From Bacillota bacterium (GTDB taxonomy: Bacteria; Bacillota; Clostridia; Christensenellales; Christensenellaceae): 64,000 bases of DNA. Below are positions 41,964-51,093 of the stretch, piece by piece. The notes under the pieces are model-generated. The model was not told the origin of the DNA. It ran no database searches and saw nothing but the letters and a program-made list of their open reading frames with translations. The translations under genes were made by a program, and so were the position numbers. The stretch is from NCBI GenBank assembly GCA_023408315.1, contig JAEYKI010000008.1, positions 641,318 to 705,317 of the forward strand, given 5' to 3'. Every line of letters starts with the position of its first letter. Within the stretch, counting starts at the first letter, position 1.

Positions 41964-42985
41964 TAAAAATTACCTGCTTTATATTTTTCTTCGACTTCTA
42001 AAATGCGTTGCGCCAATGCCTGCGGAGAACCCTGCTCTACAAAGAAAATCTCGTCGCATTCCTCGTATAATTCGTGGTTGGCTACACATTCACCCAAAAT
42101 CATGGGCTTTTGCATCGCCCTGTAAATATACGCTTTGCCCGGAATAGTACGTTGGGCCTTTTCAATCTGGGCGTTAAAATGCCCAGCCAGGCACAAGTCG
42201 CTTTCCGCTATTTTTTTTGCCAGTTCTTTTTGCGGCAGCCAGTTAAAAAACTCTATGTTGTTTAATGCCGCATACTTTTCTTTTTGCTGGCTGCTGAGCG
42301 GGCCTATGAGTACGAATCTGATGTTTTTCTCGTTCTGCAAAAGCCGGGTGCTTTCCAATACAATCTCCACTCCCTGCAGAGGTAAAATGCTGCCAAAATA
42401 AAGCACGGTATAGCCTTCACCCTTTTTGTCACCCACAACAAGGGGGTTGTAAATGTTCCTGTCCGCTTCCAAATAAAGCACCACCAGTTTTGAGGGGGTC
42501 AGACCGAATTCCCGGCAAAAATAATCACCGTGCGCCAGCGTATCAGCAACAACATAATCCGAGTTTTCAATAGTGGCAGAATCAAGCCGGTGTAAAAATT
42601 TCGCAATCAAAGAACCCTTTGAAAATTTCTGCCGGTCACAAACCAGCGTATCGTAAAACGAAATGAAAAAATCAATTACCAGTAGTTTATTTTTGAATTT
42701 ACGTTTAAAAAACGGCACAATAAATTGCGGCGCAAAGCCAATAAACACGGCATCATATTTTTTTATAGAATGTGTCAGCAGCCACCAAAAAATTTTGAAA
42801 AGCCGTGTAAAATAAGAAGTATTGTTATACGCGCAGCACGTTACTTCCGCATTACTATTCAAAATGTTTATTTCCTGCGTGTTTCTTAAATACTCCAGAT
42901 TTTTTGTAGTGATAAATAATACTTTTTTATTGCCGAACAATTCTGCAAGCCTGTGCTCTGCATTTAAATTATTCAAGTTACCCAT
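41963..42985 (-). CDS. Glycosyltransferase, GT4-like
   Basis: Cytoplasmic GT-B enzyme of 340 aa. N-terminal domain with 'KVLFITTKNLEYLRNTQEIN', C-terminal nucleotide-sugar domain with 'YTVLYFGSILPLQGVEIVLE', 'FVLIGPL' and 'RTIPGKAYIYRAMQKPMILG' (Glu-type acceptor loop). Start ATG at 42985 has GAGG 9 nt upstream and overlaps the previous gene by 8 nt. Sugar and acceptor unknown. Confidence 0.86.
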   Translation of the reverse strand: MGNLNNLNAEHRLAELFGNKKVLFITTKNLEYLRNTQEINILNSNAEVTCCAYNNTSYFTRLFKIFWWLLTHSIKKYDAVFIGFAPQFIVPFFKRKFKNKLLVIDFFISFYDTLVCDRQKFSKGSLIAKFLHRLDSATIENSDYVVADTLAHGDYFCREFGLTPSKLVVLYLEADRNIYNPLVVGDKKGEGYTVLYFGSILPLQGVEIVLESTRLLQNEKNIRFVLIGPLSSQQKEKYAALNNIEFFNWLPQKELAKKIAESDLCLAGHFNAQIEKAQRTIPGKAYIYRAMQKPMILGECVANHELYEECDEIFFVEQGSPQALAQRILEVEEKYKAGNF

Positions 42986-45485
42986 TATGATTCGCCTCTT
43001 GATTTATTTTACATAAATATTTAAAATATTGATTTCTCTTTAAAAACCGGCTTAGAAAATATACATTGGCGTAGCGGTAAGCAAACAAAACTTTATTTGG
43101 TATTTTAGAGAGCATCTTATATAAATATTTATTCTTAATTGTTCTATTGTTATATTCCATAAACCGGTTGCCACTATTGCTTATTTTGCCTGGAATCAAA
43201 GCATTCGGGTCTACGTTAAACATTTCTCCCGACAACTTCTGGGCATTTTTCAGTCGGTTTTTTATCGCTATTTTTTTTATATATATTTCTCTCATATGTC
43301 CTTTTATCACATCTTCATCATCCATGGGAACAGCAGTTATAAAGTCTGCTGAAATCGCATCGTCAAATAACTTTTGCGCCCGCTCATTCCGCACAATCAC
43401 AACGGTTTCGCCAAAATATCCTTCCTGGTATTGCGGTTTGCCCCATGGGTCTCCAAACGAAATATCCGCATCTTCGCAAAAATAATCCGAGCACAGCAGG
43501 CATCCTTCGTTTGCAAATAAAAAGCTGTTATAAACCGCAGTAAAGAATGAACGGTTTAGAGAATATTTTATTTTTCTACCATCTTTTATGCTCATTATAA
43601 AATAACCAGGCCAAACGCCACTACGATATTCCATACGCTCAATATCATTCATTTTGACGCCCGATTTTCGAGTCATAAACTCCAGCAATTTTTCCGTGGT
43701 TAGTTTTGAACAGAAAATCCCGAATACAAAAGTATCTTCATTCTGCTTTTTAATAGCCGTGGCCTGGCAGGGCAATGCCGTAGCCGCAAGATTGACAGCT
43801 TCGTTGGTAAATCTGGAACACAAAGGAGTACTTATATATTTAGAGCCGGCTGTTAAATGCTCGGGGTCACTAATAACTACAGGCTGTGCTACTCTTGGGT
43901 TTTCTGTATAACCTACCGTCAGTAACTCGTTAAAATATCCATGCTGCAAGCCGAATTTTGTTAAAGCGGATATAACCCCGCCGGACGAACCATCTGTGTG
44001 AGTTGTTTCCTCAACCGCCTTAGCAAGGTATATGGCGCTTTTATTTCCGAATATGGGGTTTTGTCCCGATGCCGGTATACTGCGCGCACAGCAAGCGTCA
44101 ATGCATTTTTTACAGTTTATGCAGGTTACCTCCCGCAGTTTGGGCATATATTCCATATACTTGTTTTGCTCATATACAATGGATGCAGTGGGGCAAACAG
44201 CCTCGCACATCCCGCAGTTTTTACATAAAAAACGGCTCTTTATAATCTCGTCAAAAAACACAACAGGTTCGGTTTTTTGAAGCGGCTTATTTTCATAAAC
44301 TTTTTTGGACAGACCAATCGTTCTTTGGGCAAGGCTCAGTATTTTGGGATTCCGTGTTTGCAGAATTTCAAATATTTGCTCTGTATTGGCCGTTACATAA
44401 TCTACCTTTTCCGAAAGCAATTCCGGCGTTACATTGTAGATATTCAAAACGCATTTCCCCAGCCCGTACAAATCCATCATGCCTACCGCTTTATGTTCGT
44501 AGGCAATGCAAACACAAGGTACATTCATCTTGCAGGCAAACACAGCCGAATGATACCGGGTGGCGATCATCAGTTTCATATTGGCGATTTCTTTTTGCTG
44601 CTCAACGCCCGATTTCTGCTCCGAAAATATAGTGGCGCGCTCAGGAAATTTAAGCCTTTTTATAAAATTTTGAATAAGTGGCAAATCCGAATGCTTATTA
44701 TATAACTGCGGAAAAAATTCCACTCCCAGTTCCTTATCTTCGGACATATGCTGGTCCAGCACAGAAATTACCGATTGCTCGTATTTTTCCTGTTCCCGCT
44801 CAGGGTCTTCGGCATTTTTAAACGCGTATTTAAGAGGCGTTACGCCAATCATGTTTTTGCGTTCAAACAGTTCTTTTTTATCTTCCTGCAGATCGTGTGC
44901 AAAGCATGCGTCAGCTGTCAAAAAAATATTGGACTGGTCATCTAGAAACTCATTTACAAAACGGTAGGAAACATTATCGCGCAATACAATCAGGCTGGCA
45001 CGATTAAGAATGTACCTTCTAAACGGATTCATTATTTTAATTCGGAAAGGTCCCATAGAAGGCGCGGTAAAAACCAGCTTTTTTTTCATAACCAAAGGTA
45101 TCATGGCGTAAAAAATATGAATGATTTCATGATTAACATATAAATCTCCAATATAAGGCCCACCGCATGACGAAAAAACCATATCCGCATTTTCATGGAG
45201 GCTTAGAATCTGTTTCATACCTTTAGACAATATGGGTTTTATGTTGATATGGATCAATTTAAAAAGGAGCCAAAGCATGAGTTGAAAAACCGTTCCATAG
45301 CTATTAAACATTTCCAATTCTTCAACGCCCACATTTTCAGTTAAAAAGCGGTATCCTTTGGTTTGCTTTAAAAGTGTTATTTTGGTTTCGCGACCAAAAT
45401 ACTCGTAAATGGATTTAACCAGTCCCACCACTGCGGACTCATCTCCACGATTATCACAATGTTGATTTGTTAAAACAATATTCAT
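42978..45485 (-). CDS. Polysaccharide pyruvyltransferase fused to ferredoxin and FrhB-like domains
   Basis: Protein of 835 aa. Residues about 1-375 are a polysaccharide pyruvyltransferase domain ('TNQHCDNRGDESAVVGLVKS', 'SSCGGPYIGDLY', 'MKLMIATRYHSAVFACKMNV'), which would add a pyruvate ketal from PEP. About 410-475 hold two 4Fe-4S motifs ('CKNCGMCEAVCP', 'CINCKKCIDACC'). The rest is the F420 hydrogenase/dehydrogenase beta-subunit type (FrhB N and C: 'DGSSGGVISALTKFGL', 'SFGDPWGK'). These are usually two adjacent genes in polysaccharide loci. Start ATG at 45485 with only a weak ribosome site. The redox module's role in glycan synthesis is not established. Confidence 0.9.
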   Translation of the reverse strand: MNIVLTNQHCDNRGDESAVVGLVKSIYEYFGRETKITLLKQTKGYRFLTENVGVEELEMFNSYGTVFQLMLWLLFKLIHINIKPILSKGMKQILSLHENADMVFSSCGGPYIGDLYVNHEIIHIFYAMIPLVMKKKLVFTAPSMGPFRIKIMNPFRRYILNRASLIVLRDNVSYRFVNEFLDDQSNIFLTADACFAHDLQEDKKELFERKNMIGVTPLKYAFKNAEDPEREQEKYEQSVISVLDQHMSEDKELGVEFFPQLYNKHSDLPLIQNFIKRLKFPERATIFSEQKSGVEQQKEIANMKLMIATRYHSAVFACKMNVPCVCIAYEHKAVGMMDLYGLGKCVLNIYNVTPELLSEKVDYVTANTEQIFEILQTRNPKILSLAQRTIGLSKKVYENKPLQKTEPVVFFDEIIKSRFLCKNCGMCEAVCPTASIVYEQNKYMEYMPKLREVTCINCKKCIDACCARSIPASGQNPIFGNKSAIYLAKAVEETTHTDGSSGGVISALTKFGLQHGYFNELLTVGYTENPRVAQPVVISDPEHLTAGSKYISTPLCSRFTNEAVNLAATALPCQATAIKKQNEDTFVFGIFCSKLTTEKLLEFMTRKSGVKMNDIERMEYRSGVWPGYFIMSIKDGRKIKYSLNRSFFTAVYNSFLFANEGCLLCSDYFCEDADISFGDPWGKPQYQEGYFGETVVIVRNERAQKLFDDAISADFITAVPMDDEDVIKGHMREIYIKKIAIKNRLKNAQKLSGEMFNVDPNALIPGKISNSGNRFMEYNNRTIKNKYLYKMLSKIPNKVLFAYRYANVYFLSRFLKRNQYFKYLCKINQEANHNG

Positions 45486-45634
45486 AGATATCTCAACAAT
45501 ATAAAATTATTTTTTATAAAGACTGATACATAGCCATACGCTAATATCAGTTCTAATATCAGTTCTATTATACTACAAATATACTTCTAATTCAATAAAC
45601 CGTAATCTTCAAGAAAGACTGTTATGTTTTGCTA

Positions 45635-47671
45635 TTAACTCATTTTTTCCATTGTTGCTTTATTTAAAGTGGCCTTAACACCCCCGGTAAAGTATAACCG
45701 GAATTCTATCTGCGTCTTTTCGCTTAGGCTGAATTCCAATTGAATATCATGCTGATTTTGTGCAGAATCAAGTTTGGAAATATTGCTGTACGCAACCTGC
45801 TCAGTACCGTTGTGCTTAACTATATCCATAAATCCAAGAATATCTGAAACCACGCTAGCGCCATCCTCCAAAGTCAGATTGTAAGTTAAAACATAGTTAC
45901 CCTTGTCCAAAGTAATATAAGGCTCATCTACCAAAAAGCCCTCAACCCCGGAAGTCTGAATGCCTTCAACGGCAGAATTGTCCTTGGGCGTATTTAAACT
46001 GTCCAGCGGTATATCCATGGGCCCCTGCATATCAAAAGACCAGTGTTTCATAATAGAAGAAATCTTATAACCATCAATGCTTATGTTAGAAATTTCAGAA
46101 TATCCAGGCACATAGGGCTGGTTTCCCATTATATATCGGTAAAACTCAAATACGAAATCAGGGTTTTGTTTCATATCATTCACAAAAACAAGATTTTTCT
46201 TTTCATCATCTGTAAGCATGGATGACCCTATCGAGCCATAAACTCTTAATGTTTGATTGGGGTATTTTGACAGAACATATCTAAGGTCTCCCATCGCAGA
46301 AGCCCGCCCGTTCCTGTCATACTGATCTGCCACAGGAATTCCTATTGCATTAAACATAGAGATCTCATAAGGATGGTCTATTATAATACGCACCGCTCCA
46401 ATTGCCAATGCAGCAATTGTAATAATAGGGACAATAAAACGCGTTGTATTACACTTTTTATCCGTCAATTTTTTATGTAATTGCTGTATTCCAAACACCG
46501 AAAGTATGCAGAGAGGAACAAACAGCATATACATATGTCTCCAACCAGAGTAAATTTTTACATGAGCGAGCATTTGAAACAAAAAAGGCAGCAAAAACAA
46601 ACCTAAAAACAGCCATATAAACCGGTTCTTAACGAAGTTTAAAATACGCTGTTTCTGAATAACCGAAACAATCAAAAAGCCTGATGCCGTAAAAAACATA
46701 ATTAAATAGTAAACCGGTATTGTAATGCCCATAGAAACTGGAAGATAATACCACGGTGCCTGATCCCAATAGATTTGTTGTCCTGCAAAAGGCAATGTAT
46801 TATCCCAGGCATCATAATCAAGTGCTTTTCCCGTAGTTAAAGAAAAGAAACCAACAGGATCAGACCATGATGCTGGCATAAATAAAAGATAAAAAAGGAT
46901 AGTGCCCAACAACACTATGATATATGGGGCCAGACGGACAAACCAATTTTTAGATTGGCTTAGCTGAATCTCGGACAAAACCCCCGGGTCCTTAGCTCTC
47001 CTTCTAATAATGTCTTCCATCAGCATACAGACAATGGCCGCAAATGGCAGCACAATGCCCAATATCCTTACACCTGAGCAAAGCGCAGCTGTGGCGGCGA
47101 ACAATATGCAGTAGCTTATTTTTCGCCTGCGCGTCAGCATACGGACCATAAAAAAACAAGCTATAATGAAGAGTGAAACAAACATTAAGTCCTTAATATT
47201 TACAAACGAAGACGCGAAAAACTGTGGAAACAAGAATGTCATCGCAGTTCCCACAAGAGCCAGCCATTCATTTTTTAATAAATCCTTGATTAAAAAAAAC
47301 AATGCAACTAATGCTATAAAAAAGATGATGAAATTATACAAATGTCGCATTAAATAAATATCTCTGGTTGGCATAGTAAAATTAGTTAAATCTTCGGCAA
47401 AAACCAACGGGAGTTGTAAAGTGACTCCGTATTGTTTGGAAACATAATTATTAAGATCCGGCAATCCCATTTGTTGAATCTCAACTACAGTTCTTCCTAA
47501 TAATTTCTGATTCAAATATTGATAATTAACTAGACTGTGAGTGCGCTGTGAGGCCTCATCAGTAAACTCTGGATAATCATCATAAACCAACAGGCCTATT
47601 ACAAGTATAGCCGCGAAAAAAATTAAGATTGCAGACTGTAATAATATTTTCTTATTCTTCTTATTCATCAT
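45635..47671 (-). CDS. Membrane glycosyltransferase, GT39/ArnT-like (copy 1)
   Basis: Protein of 678 aa with one N-terminal helix, an outside loop carrying acidic 'YDDYPEFTDEASQRTH', about ten more helices to residue 410 and a C-terminal extracytoplasmic beta-rich domain of about 240 aa. GT-C enzymes of this kind move a sugar from a polyprenyl-phosphate donor on the outer face. ATG at 47671; GTG at 47683 is possible. Strongly similar along its length to the next gene. Confidence 0.83.
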   Translation of the reverse strand: MMNKKNKKILLQSAILIFFAAILVIGLLVYDDYPEFTDEASQRTHSLVNYQYLNQKLLGRTVVEIQQMGLPDLNNYVSKQYGVTLQLPLVFAEDLTNFTMPTRDIYLMRHLYNFIIFFIALVALFFLIKDLLKNEWLALVGTAMTFLFPQFFASSFVNIKDLMFVSLFIIACFFMVRMLTRRRKISYCILFAATAALCSGVRILGIVLPFAAIVCMLMEDIIRRRAKDPGVLSEIQLSQSKNWFVRLAPYIIVLLGTILFYLLFMPASWSDPVGFFSLTTGKALDYDAWDNTLPFAGQQIYWDQAPWYYLPVSMGITIPVYYLIMFFTASGFLIVSVIQKQRILNFVKNRFIWLFLGLFLLPFLFQMLAHVKIYSGWRHMYMLFVPLCILSVFGIQQLHKKLTDKKCNTTRFIVPIITIAALAIGAVRIIIDHPYEISMFNAIGIPVADQYDRNGRASAMGDLRYVLSKYPNQTLRVYGSIGSSMLTDDEKKNLVFVNDMKQNPDFVFEFYRYIMGNQPYVPGYSEISNISIDGYKISSIMKHWSFDMQGPMDIPLDSLNTPKDNSAVEGIQTSGVEGFLVDEPYITLDKGNYVLTYNLTLEDGASVVSDILGFMDIVKHNGTEQVAYSNISKLDSAQNQHDIQLEFSLSEKTQIEFRLYFTGGVKATLNKATMEKMS

Positions 47672-47772
47672 TTTTATCCACACTGTTATAAATTCTATTG
47701 CAAATAATTTATGTATATAATAATGGAGTTATTTCATAGCAAACGCATCTTTGGCCAGATGCTGAGTTCAAA

Positions 47773-49818
47773 TTATTGTATTCCAATTCCATCACTTGTT
47801 TTTTCAATCGTTGCTTTATTCAGACCGACGCGCGCTCCCGGATAAAAGTATAAGCGAAGATGCACTTTGGTTTCCTGGTCTATGGTGAATTTAAATTGAA
47901 ATTTTTGTTGCTCACCGGTAAAATCAGACTTGGAAATAGGTTCGCTCGCAATCAGCCCGATCCCGTCATTTTTCAGGATATCGGCAAACCCCAGCGGATC
48001 CGTATCGCTGTCCTGTATGCTTAAATCATATGTTATCACATAGTTTCCCGGTTGCAGAGTAATATTTGGCTCGTCTACTAAAAAAGGCTCTTTCCCAGTG
48101 GTTTGAATACCGCAGGTGGTTGAATCGTCCCCCACTACATTTAAAGTGTCCAGGGGTATTTCTGTTATGGCCTGCATGTCAAAAGACCAATGCTTTAGAA
48201 TGGAAGCGATTTTGTAACCGTCAATGCTTATTGAATATATTTCCTTGTAACCGGGTATATTTGTCTGATTTCCTATTGTGTAGATATAAAAAGCCATGAT
48301 AAAATCTGTATTTTCTGTATTTTGCAAAACAAGGATATTTCTTTTTTGTTCATCCGTCAGCATGATTGAACCTTGATTTGAGTTAACGGATAAAACCCGA
48401 TCTGGATATTTTTGCAGAACATACTCCAGGCACTGCACCCCCGCTATTCGTCCGTTCCTGTAATATTGATCCGCCACTGGTATTCCGATTGCGTTGAACA
48501 TTGCTAGCTGATATGGATGATCTTTTACAATGCGCACAGCACCAACCGCCAGCGCGGCAATTGTAATGGCCGGCATGATGAAGCGTAGCGCTCTGCCCTT
48601 GCTTCCCTTCAACCTTTCATGCGCTTGCTGTATGCCATATACCGCAAGAACGCATAAAGGTACAAACAGCATAAACATATGCCGCCATCCCAAATATATC
48701 TTAACATGTGCAAGTATTTGAAACAAAAACGGTGCAAGAAAAAGGCCGAACATCATCCATCTATACCGGTTTTTTATAAAAAGAATAAGCCGTCCTGTTT
48801 TAACCAGCGATGATGCTAAAAAACCTATTCCAATAAAAAACATAATTAAATAATATATAGGTATCGTTATCCCCATATATACCGGCAAATAATACCAGGG
48901 CATCTGATCCCAAGTAAGATTTTCGCCCGCAAAAGGCGTCGTGCCGTTCCACATGTCATATTCGATTGCTTTTCCGGCCGTCATTGTAAAAAATCCGGCT
49001 GGGTCGGCCCATGAAGCCGGCATAAACACGATATAAAATAATACGGTGCCCAGCAATACAATTATATACGGAATCAGCCGCCCTATCCAGTTTTTGCTTT
49101 GTACTAAATCAAGCGCGGCTTTAATCTCGGTATTTTTAGATCTCCATTTTATAATATCTTCCGTCAGCATCAAAGCTGTAAGCGCGAGGGGCAGTATAAT
49201 GCCCAGTATCCGCACACCCGAGCAAAGCGCCGCCGTGGCGGCGAACAATAAGCAATAGATAATCTTCCGTTTTCGCGTCAGCATCCGCACCATGAAAAAA
49301 CAGGTGATTATAAACAGAGAAACAAACATCAGGTCTTTTATGTTGATATATGCGGAGGCAAAAAACAAAGGAAAAAGATACATCATGGCTGTGCCGGTAA
49401 GGGCCAGCCATTCGCTTTTCAGCAAATTTTTGATCATAAAGAAAAATGCTATGAGCGCTATGAAAAAAATAAGAAAGTTGTATAAATGGCGCATGAGATA
49501 AATATCTCTTGTCGGCATCGCAAAATCGGTCAGATCCTCAACAAAAACCAGCGGCAGCTGCAAAGCGACCCCATATTGTTTGGATATATAACCGTCAAGA
49601 TCTGGCAGTCCCATCGCCTGAATTTCCACAACCGTTCTACCGAACAATTTCTGGTTCAAATACTGGTAAGTAACAAGGGTATGTGTGCGTTGCGCCGCAT
49701 CGTCTCCGAAGTCCGAGTAATCGTCATAAATAAAGAAGCCTATAATCAGAACCACCGCAAAAAAAATTAAAACGGCTGATCTAAGCAATAATTTACTATT
49801 CTTTGTATTATTCGTCAT
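47773..49818 (-). CDS. Membrane glycosyltransferase, GT39/ArnT-like (copy 2)
   Basis: Protein of 681 aa, tandem paralogue of copy 1: the same 'GRTVVEIQAMGLPDLDGYIS' and 'ALCSGVRILGIILPLAL' segments with conservative changes. Divergence is greatest in the C-terminal domain, which may set acceptor choice. ATG at 49818 overlaps the stop of a small upstream frame (ATGA). The nearby GT2 gene probably provides the polyprenyl-phosphate sugar donor. Confidence 0.84.
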   Translation of the reverse strand: MTNNTKNSKLLLRSAVLIFFAVVLIIGFFIYDDYSDFGDDAAQRTHTLVTYQYLNQKLFGRTVVEIQAMGLPDLDGYISKQYGVALQLPLVFVEDLTDFAMPTRDIYLMRHLYNFLIFFIALIAFFFMIKNLLKSEWLALTGTAMMYLFPLFFASAYINIKDLMFVSLFIITCFFMVRMLTRKRKIIYCLLFAATAALCSGVRILGIILPLALTALMLTEDIIKWRSKNTEIKAALDLVQSKNWIGRLIPYIIVLLGTVLFYIVFMPASWADPAGFFTMTAGKAIEYDMWNGTTPFAGENLTWDQMPWYYLPVYMGITIPIYYLIMFFIGIGFLASSLVKTGRLILFIKNRYRWMMFGLFLAPFLFQILAHVKIYLGWRHMFMLFVPLCVLAVYGIQQAHERLKGSKGRALRFIMPAITIAALAVGAVRIVKDHPYQLAMFNAIGIPVADQYYRNGRIAGVQCLEYVLQKYPDRVLSVNSNQGSIMLTDEQKRNILVLQNTENTDFIMAFYIYTIGNQTNIPGYKEIYSISIDGYKIASILKHWSFDMQAITEIPLDTLNVVGDDSTTCGIQTTGKEPFLVDEPNITLQPGNYVITYDLSIQDSDTDPLGFADILKNDGIGLIASEPISKSDFTGEQQKFQFKFTIDQETKVHLRLYFYPGARVGLNKATIEKTSDGIGIQ

Positions 49819-49997
49819 TTAACCCACACAATCTTTTTAATTACATTCTTTTTTGCATTAAATCTTTTAATCCGAAAAAACCCAACAAAAAAATATTTTT
49901 TTCCTTTATCATAGTCTTTAGCGAAGAAGGAATGGTTGTCCGCCTCCCTATGTTTAAAGAAAAAATTTTTAGTATCTTTTAAATAGTCTGTAATCAT
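49815..49997 (-). CDS. Small basic protein of unknown function (doubtful)
   Basis: Open frame of 60 codons in the 200-nt gap between GT2 and GT39 copy 2, ending in an ATGA overlap with the latter. The product is rich in Lys, Phe and Asn and matches nothing I know. The last residues 'IVWVK' resemble the untranslated frame before copy 1 ('ITVWIK'), so part of this leader was duplicated with the gene. It may be only a leader for translational coupling. Confidence 0.3.
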   Translation of the reverse strand: MITDYLKDTKNFFFKHREADNHSFFAKDYDKGKKYFFVGFFRIKRFNAKKNVIKKIVWVK

Positions 49998-50021
49998 CCG
50001 TTTTAGGTAATTGTGAAGCCT

Positions 50022-50954
50022 CTATTTTTTTTCTTTTATATGATACTCCGTATAATTTTTCCTGTAGCTTCTGTCCACAATTAGATCACCAATTAACCCT
50101 ATGGAAACGAACATGGCGCCTAGAATAACTAGCAATATCCCCAAAGTCAAAAGAGGCCGGGTTCCAATGGCAACGCCGATAAACCACTCAACTACCAGAT
50201 AAATACATATTGCCAGTCCGATTAAAAACGAAATCAGGCCGAACCGCCCAAAAAAATACATGGGTTTATTGCGGAACTTTAAAAGAAAAATGATCGATAT
50301 TGAATCAAACATACCTCTTAAATACCGCTCAATGCCGTATTTAGATTTACCAAATTCCCTTTTGCGGTGATTCACCACCACTTCACCAATTTTAAATCCA
50401 TACCTTGCAGCCAACACAGGTACAAAGCGGTGCAGTTCACCATAAATATCCAGCGAATCTACAACTTCTCTTCGGTAAGCTTTGAATCCACAGTTAAAAT
50501 CATGAAGTTTTATCCCGGATAAATTTGAAGTAAATTTATTGTACAATTTTGAAGGAAGACGTTTCTCAAGTGGATCCAGTCGGTTGAATTTCCAGCCCGA
50601 TACCAGATCATACCCTTCGTTTATTTTATCAATAAATTTAGGTATTTCGTCCGGATCGTCCTGAAGGTCGGCATCCATAGTAAAAATAATGTCCCCAATA
50701 ACATTCCTGAAGCCAGCCTGCAGCGCAGCCGATTTACCAAAGTTGCCACGGAATGCAATTAAATGGGCGTTATTATCTTTTTCGATAATATCCCGGATCA
50801 CCTGAACGGAATTATCTGTAGATCCATCGTCTATGAATAATATTTCGTATTCAGTTTCATAATATTTTTCTTTTAAAACTTTGACAATCGATTCGTGTAA
50901 AATAACTAAGCTTTCTTGTTCGTTGTAAACCGGTATTATGAATGAAAATTTCAC
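50022..50954 (-). CDS. Polyprenyl-phosphate glycosyltransferase, GT2 DPM1/GtrB-like
   Basis: Protein of 310 aa: GT-A catalytic domain (1-225) with 'FIIPVYNEQESL', 'LFIDDGSTDNS' and the metal motif 'IFTMDADLQDDPDEIP', then two C-terminal membrane helices. The family charges undecaprenyl phosphate with a sugar on the inside face, feeding GT-C enzymes such as the adjacent GT39-like pair. Start GTG at 50954 with GAGGT 9 nt upstream. Confidence 0.93.
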   Translation of the reverse strand: MKFSFIIPVYNEQESLVILHESIVKVLKEKYYETEYEILFIDDGSTDNSVQVIRDIIEKDNNAHLIAFRGNFGKSAALQAGFRNVIGDIIFTMDADLQDDPDEIPKFIDKINEGYDLVSGWKFNRLDPLEKRLPSKLYNKFTSNLSGIKLHDFNCGFKAYRREVVDSLDIYGELHRFVPVLAARYGFKIGEVVVNHRKREFGKSKYGIERYLRGMFDSISIIFLLKFRNKPMYFFGRFGLISFLIGLAICIYLVVEWFIGVAIGTRPLLTLGILLVILGAMFVSIGLIGDLIVDRSYRKNYTEYHIKEKK

Positions 50955-51093
50955 TGATTTCTGACCTCTTTTATGAATATTCTATTATTTATACAATAAC
51001 ATATATATATACTAACACCAAATTAAATCTAAATAAAGAAAAAAATATATAAAATTTGCTATTTCTACAAATAAAATGTATGTTATAAAATTG

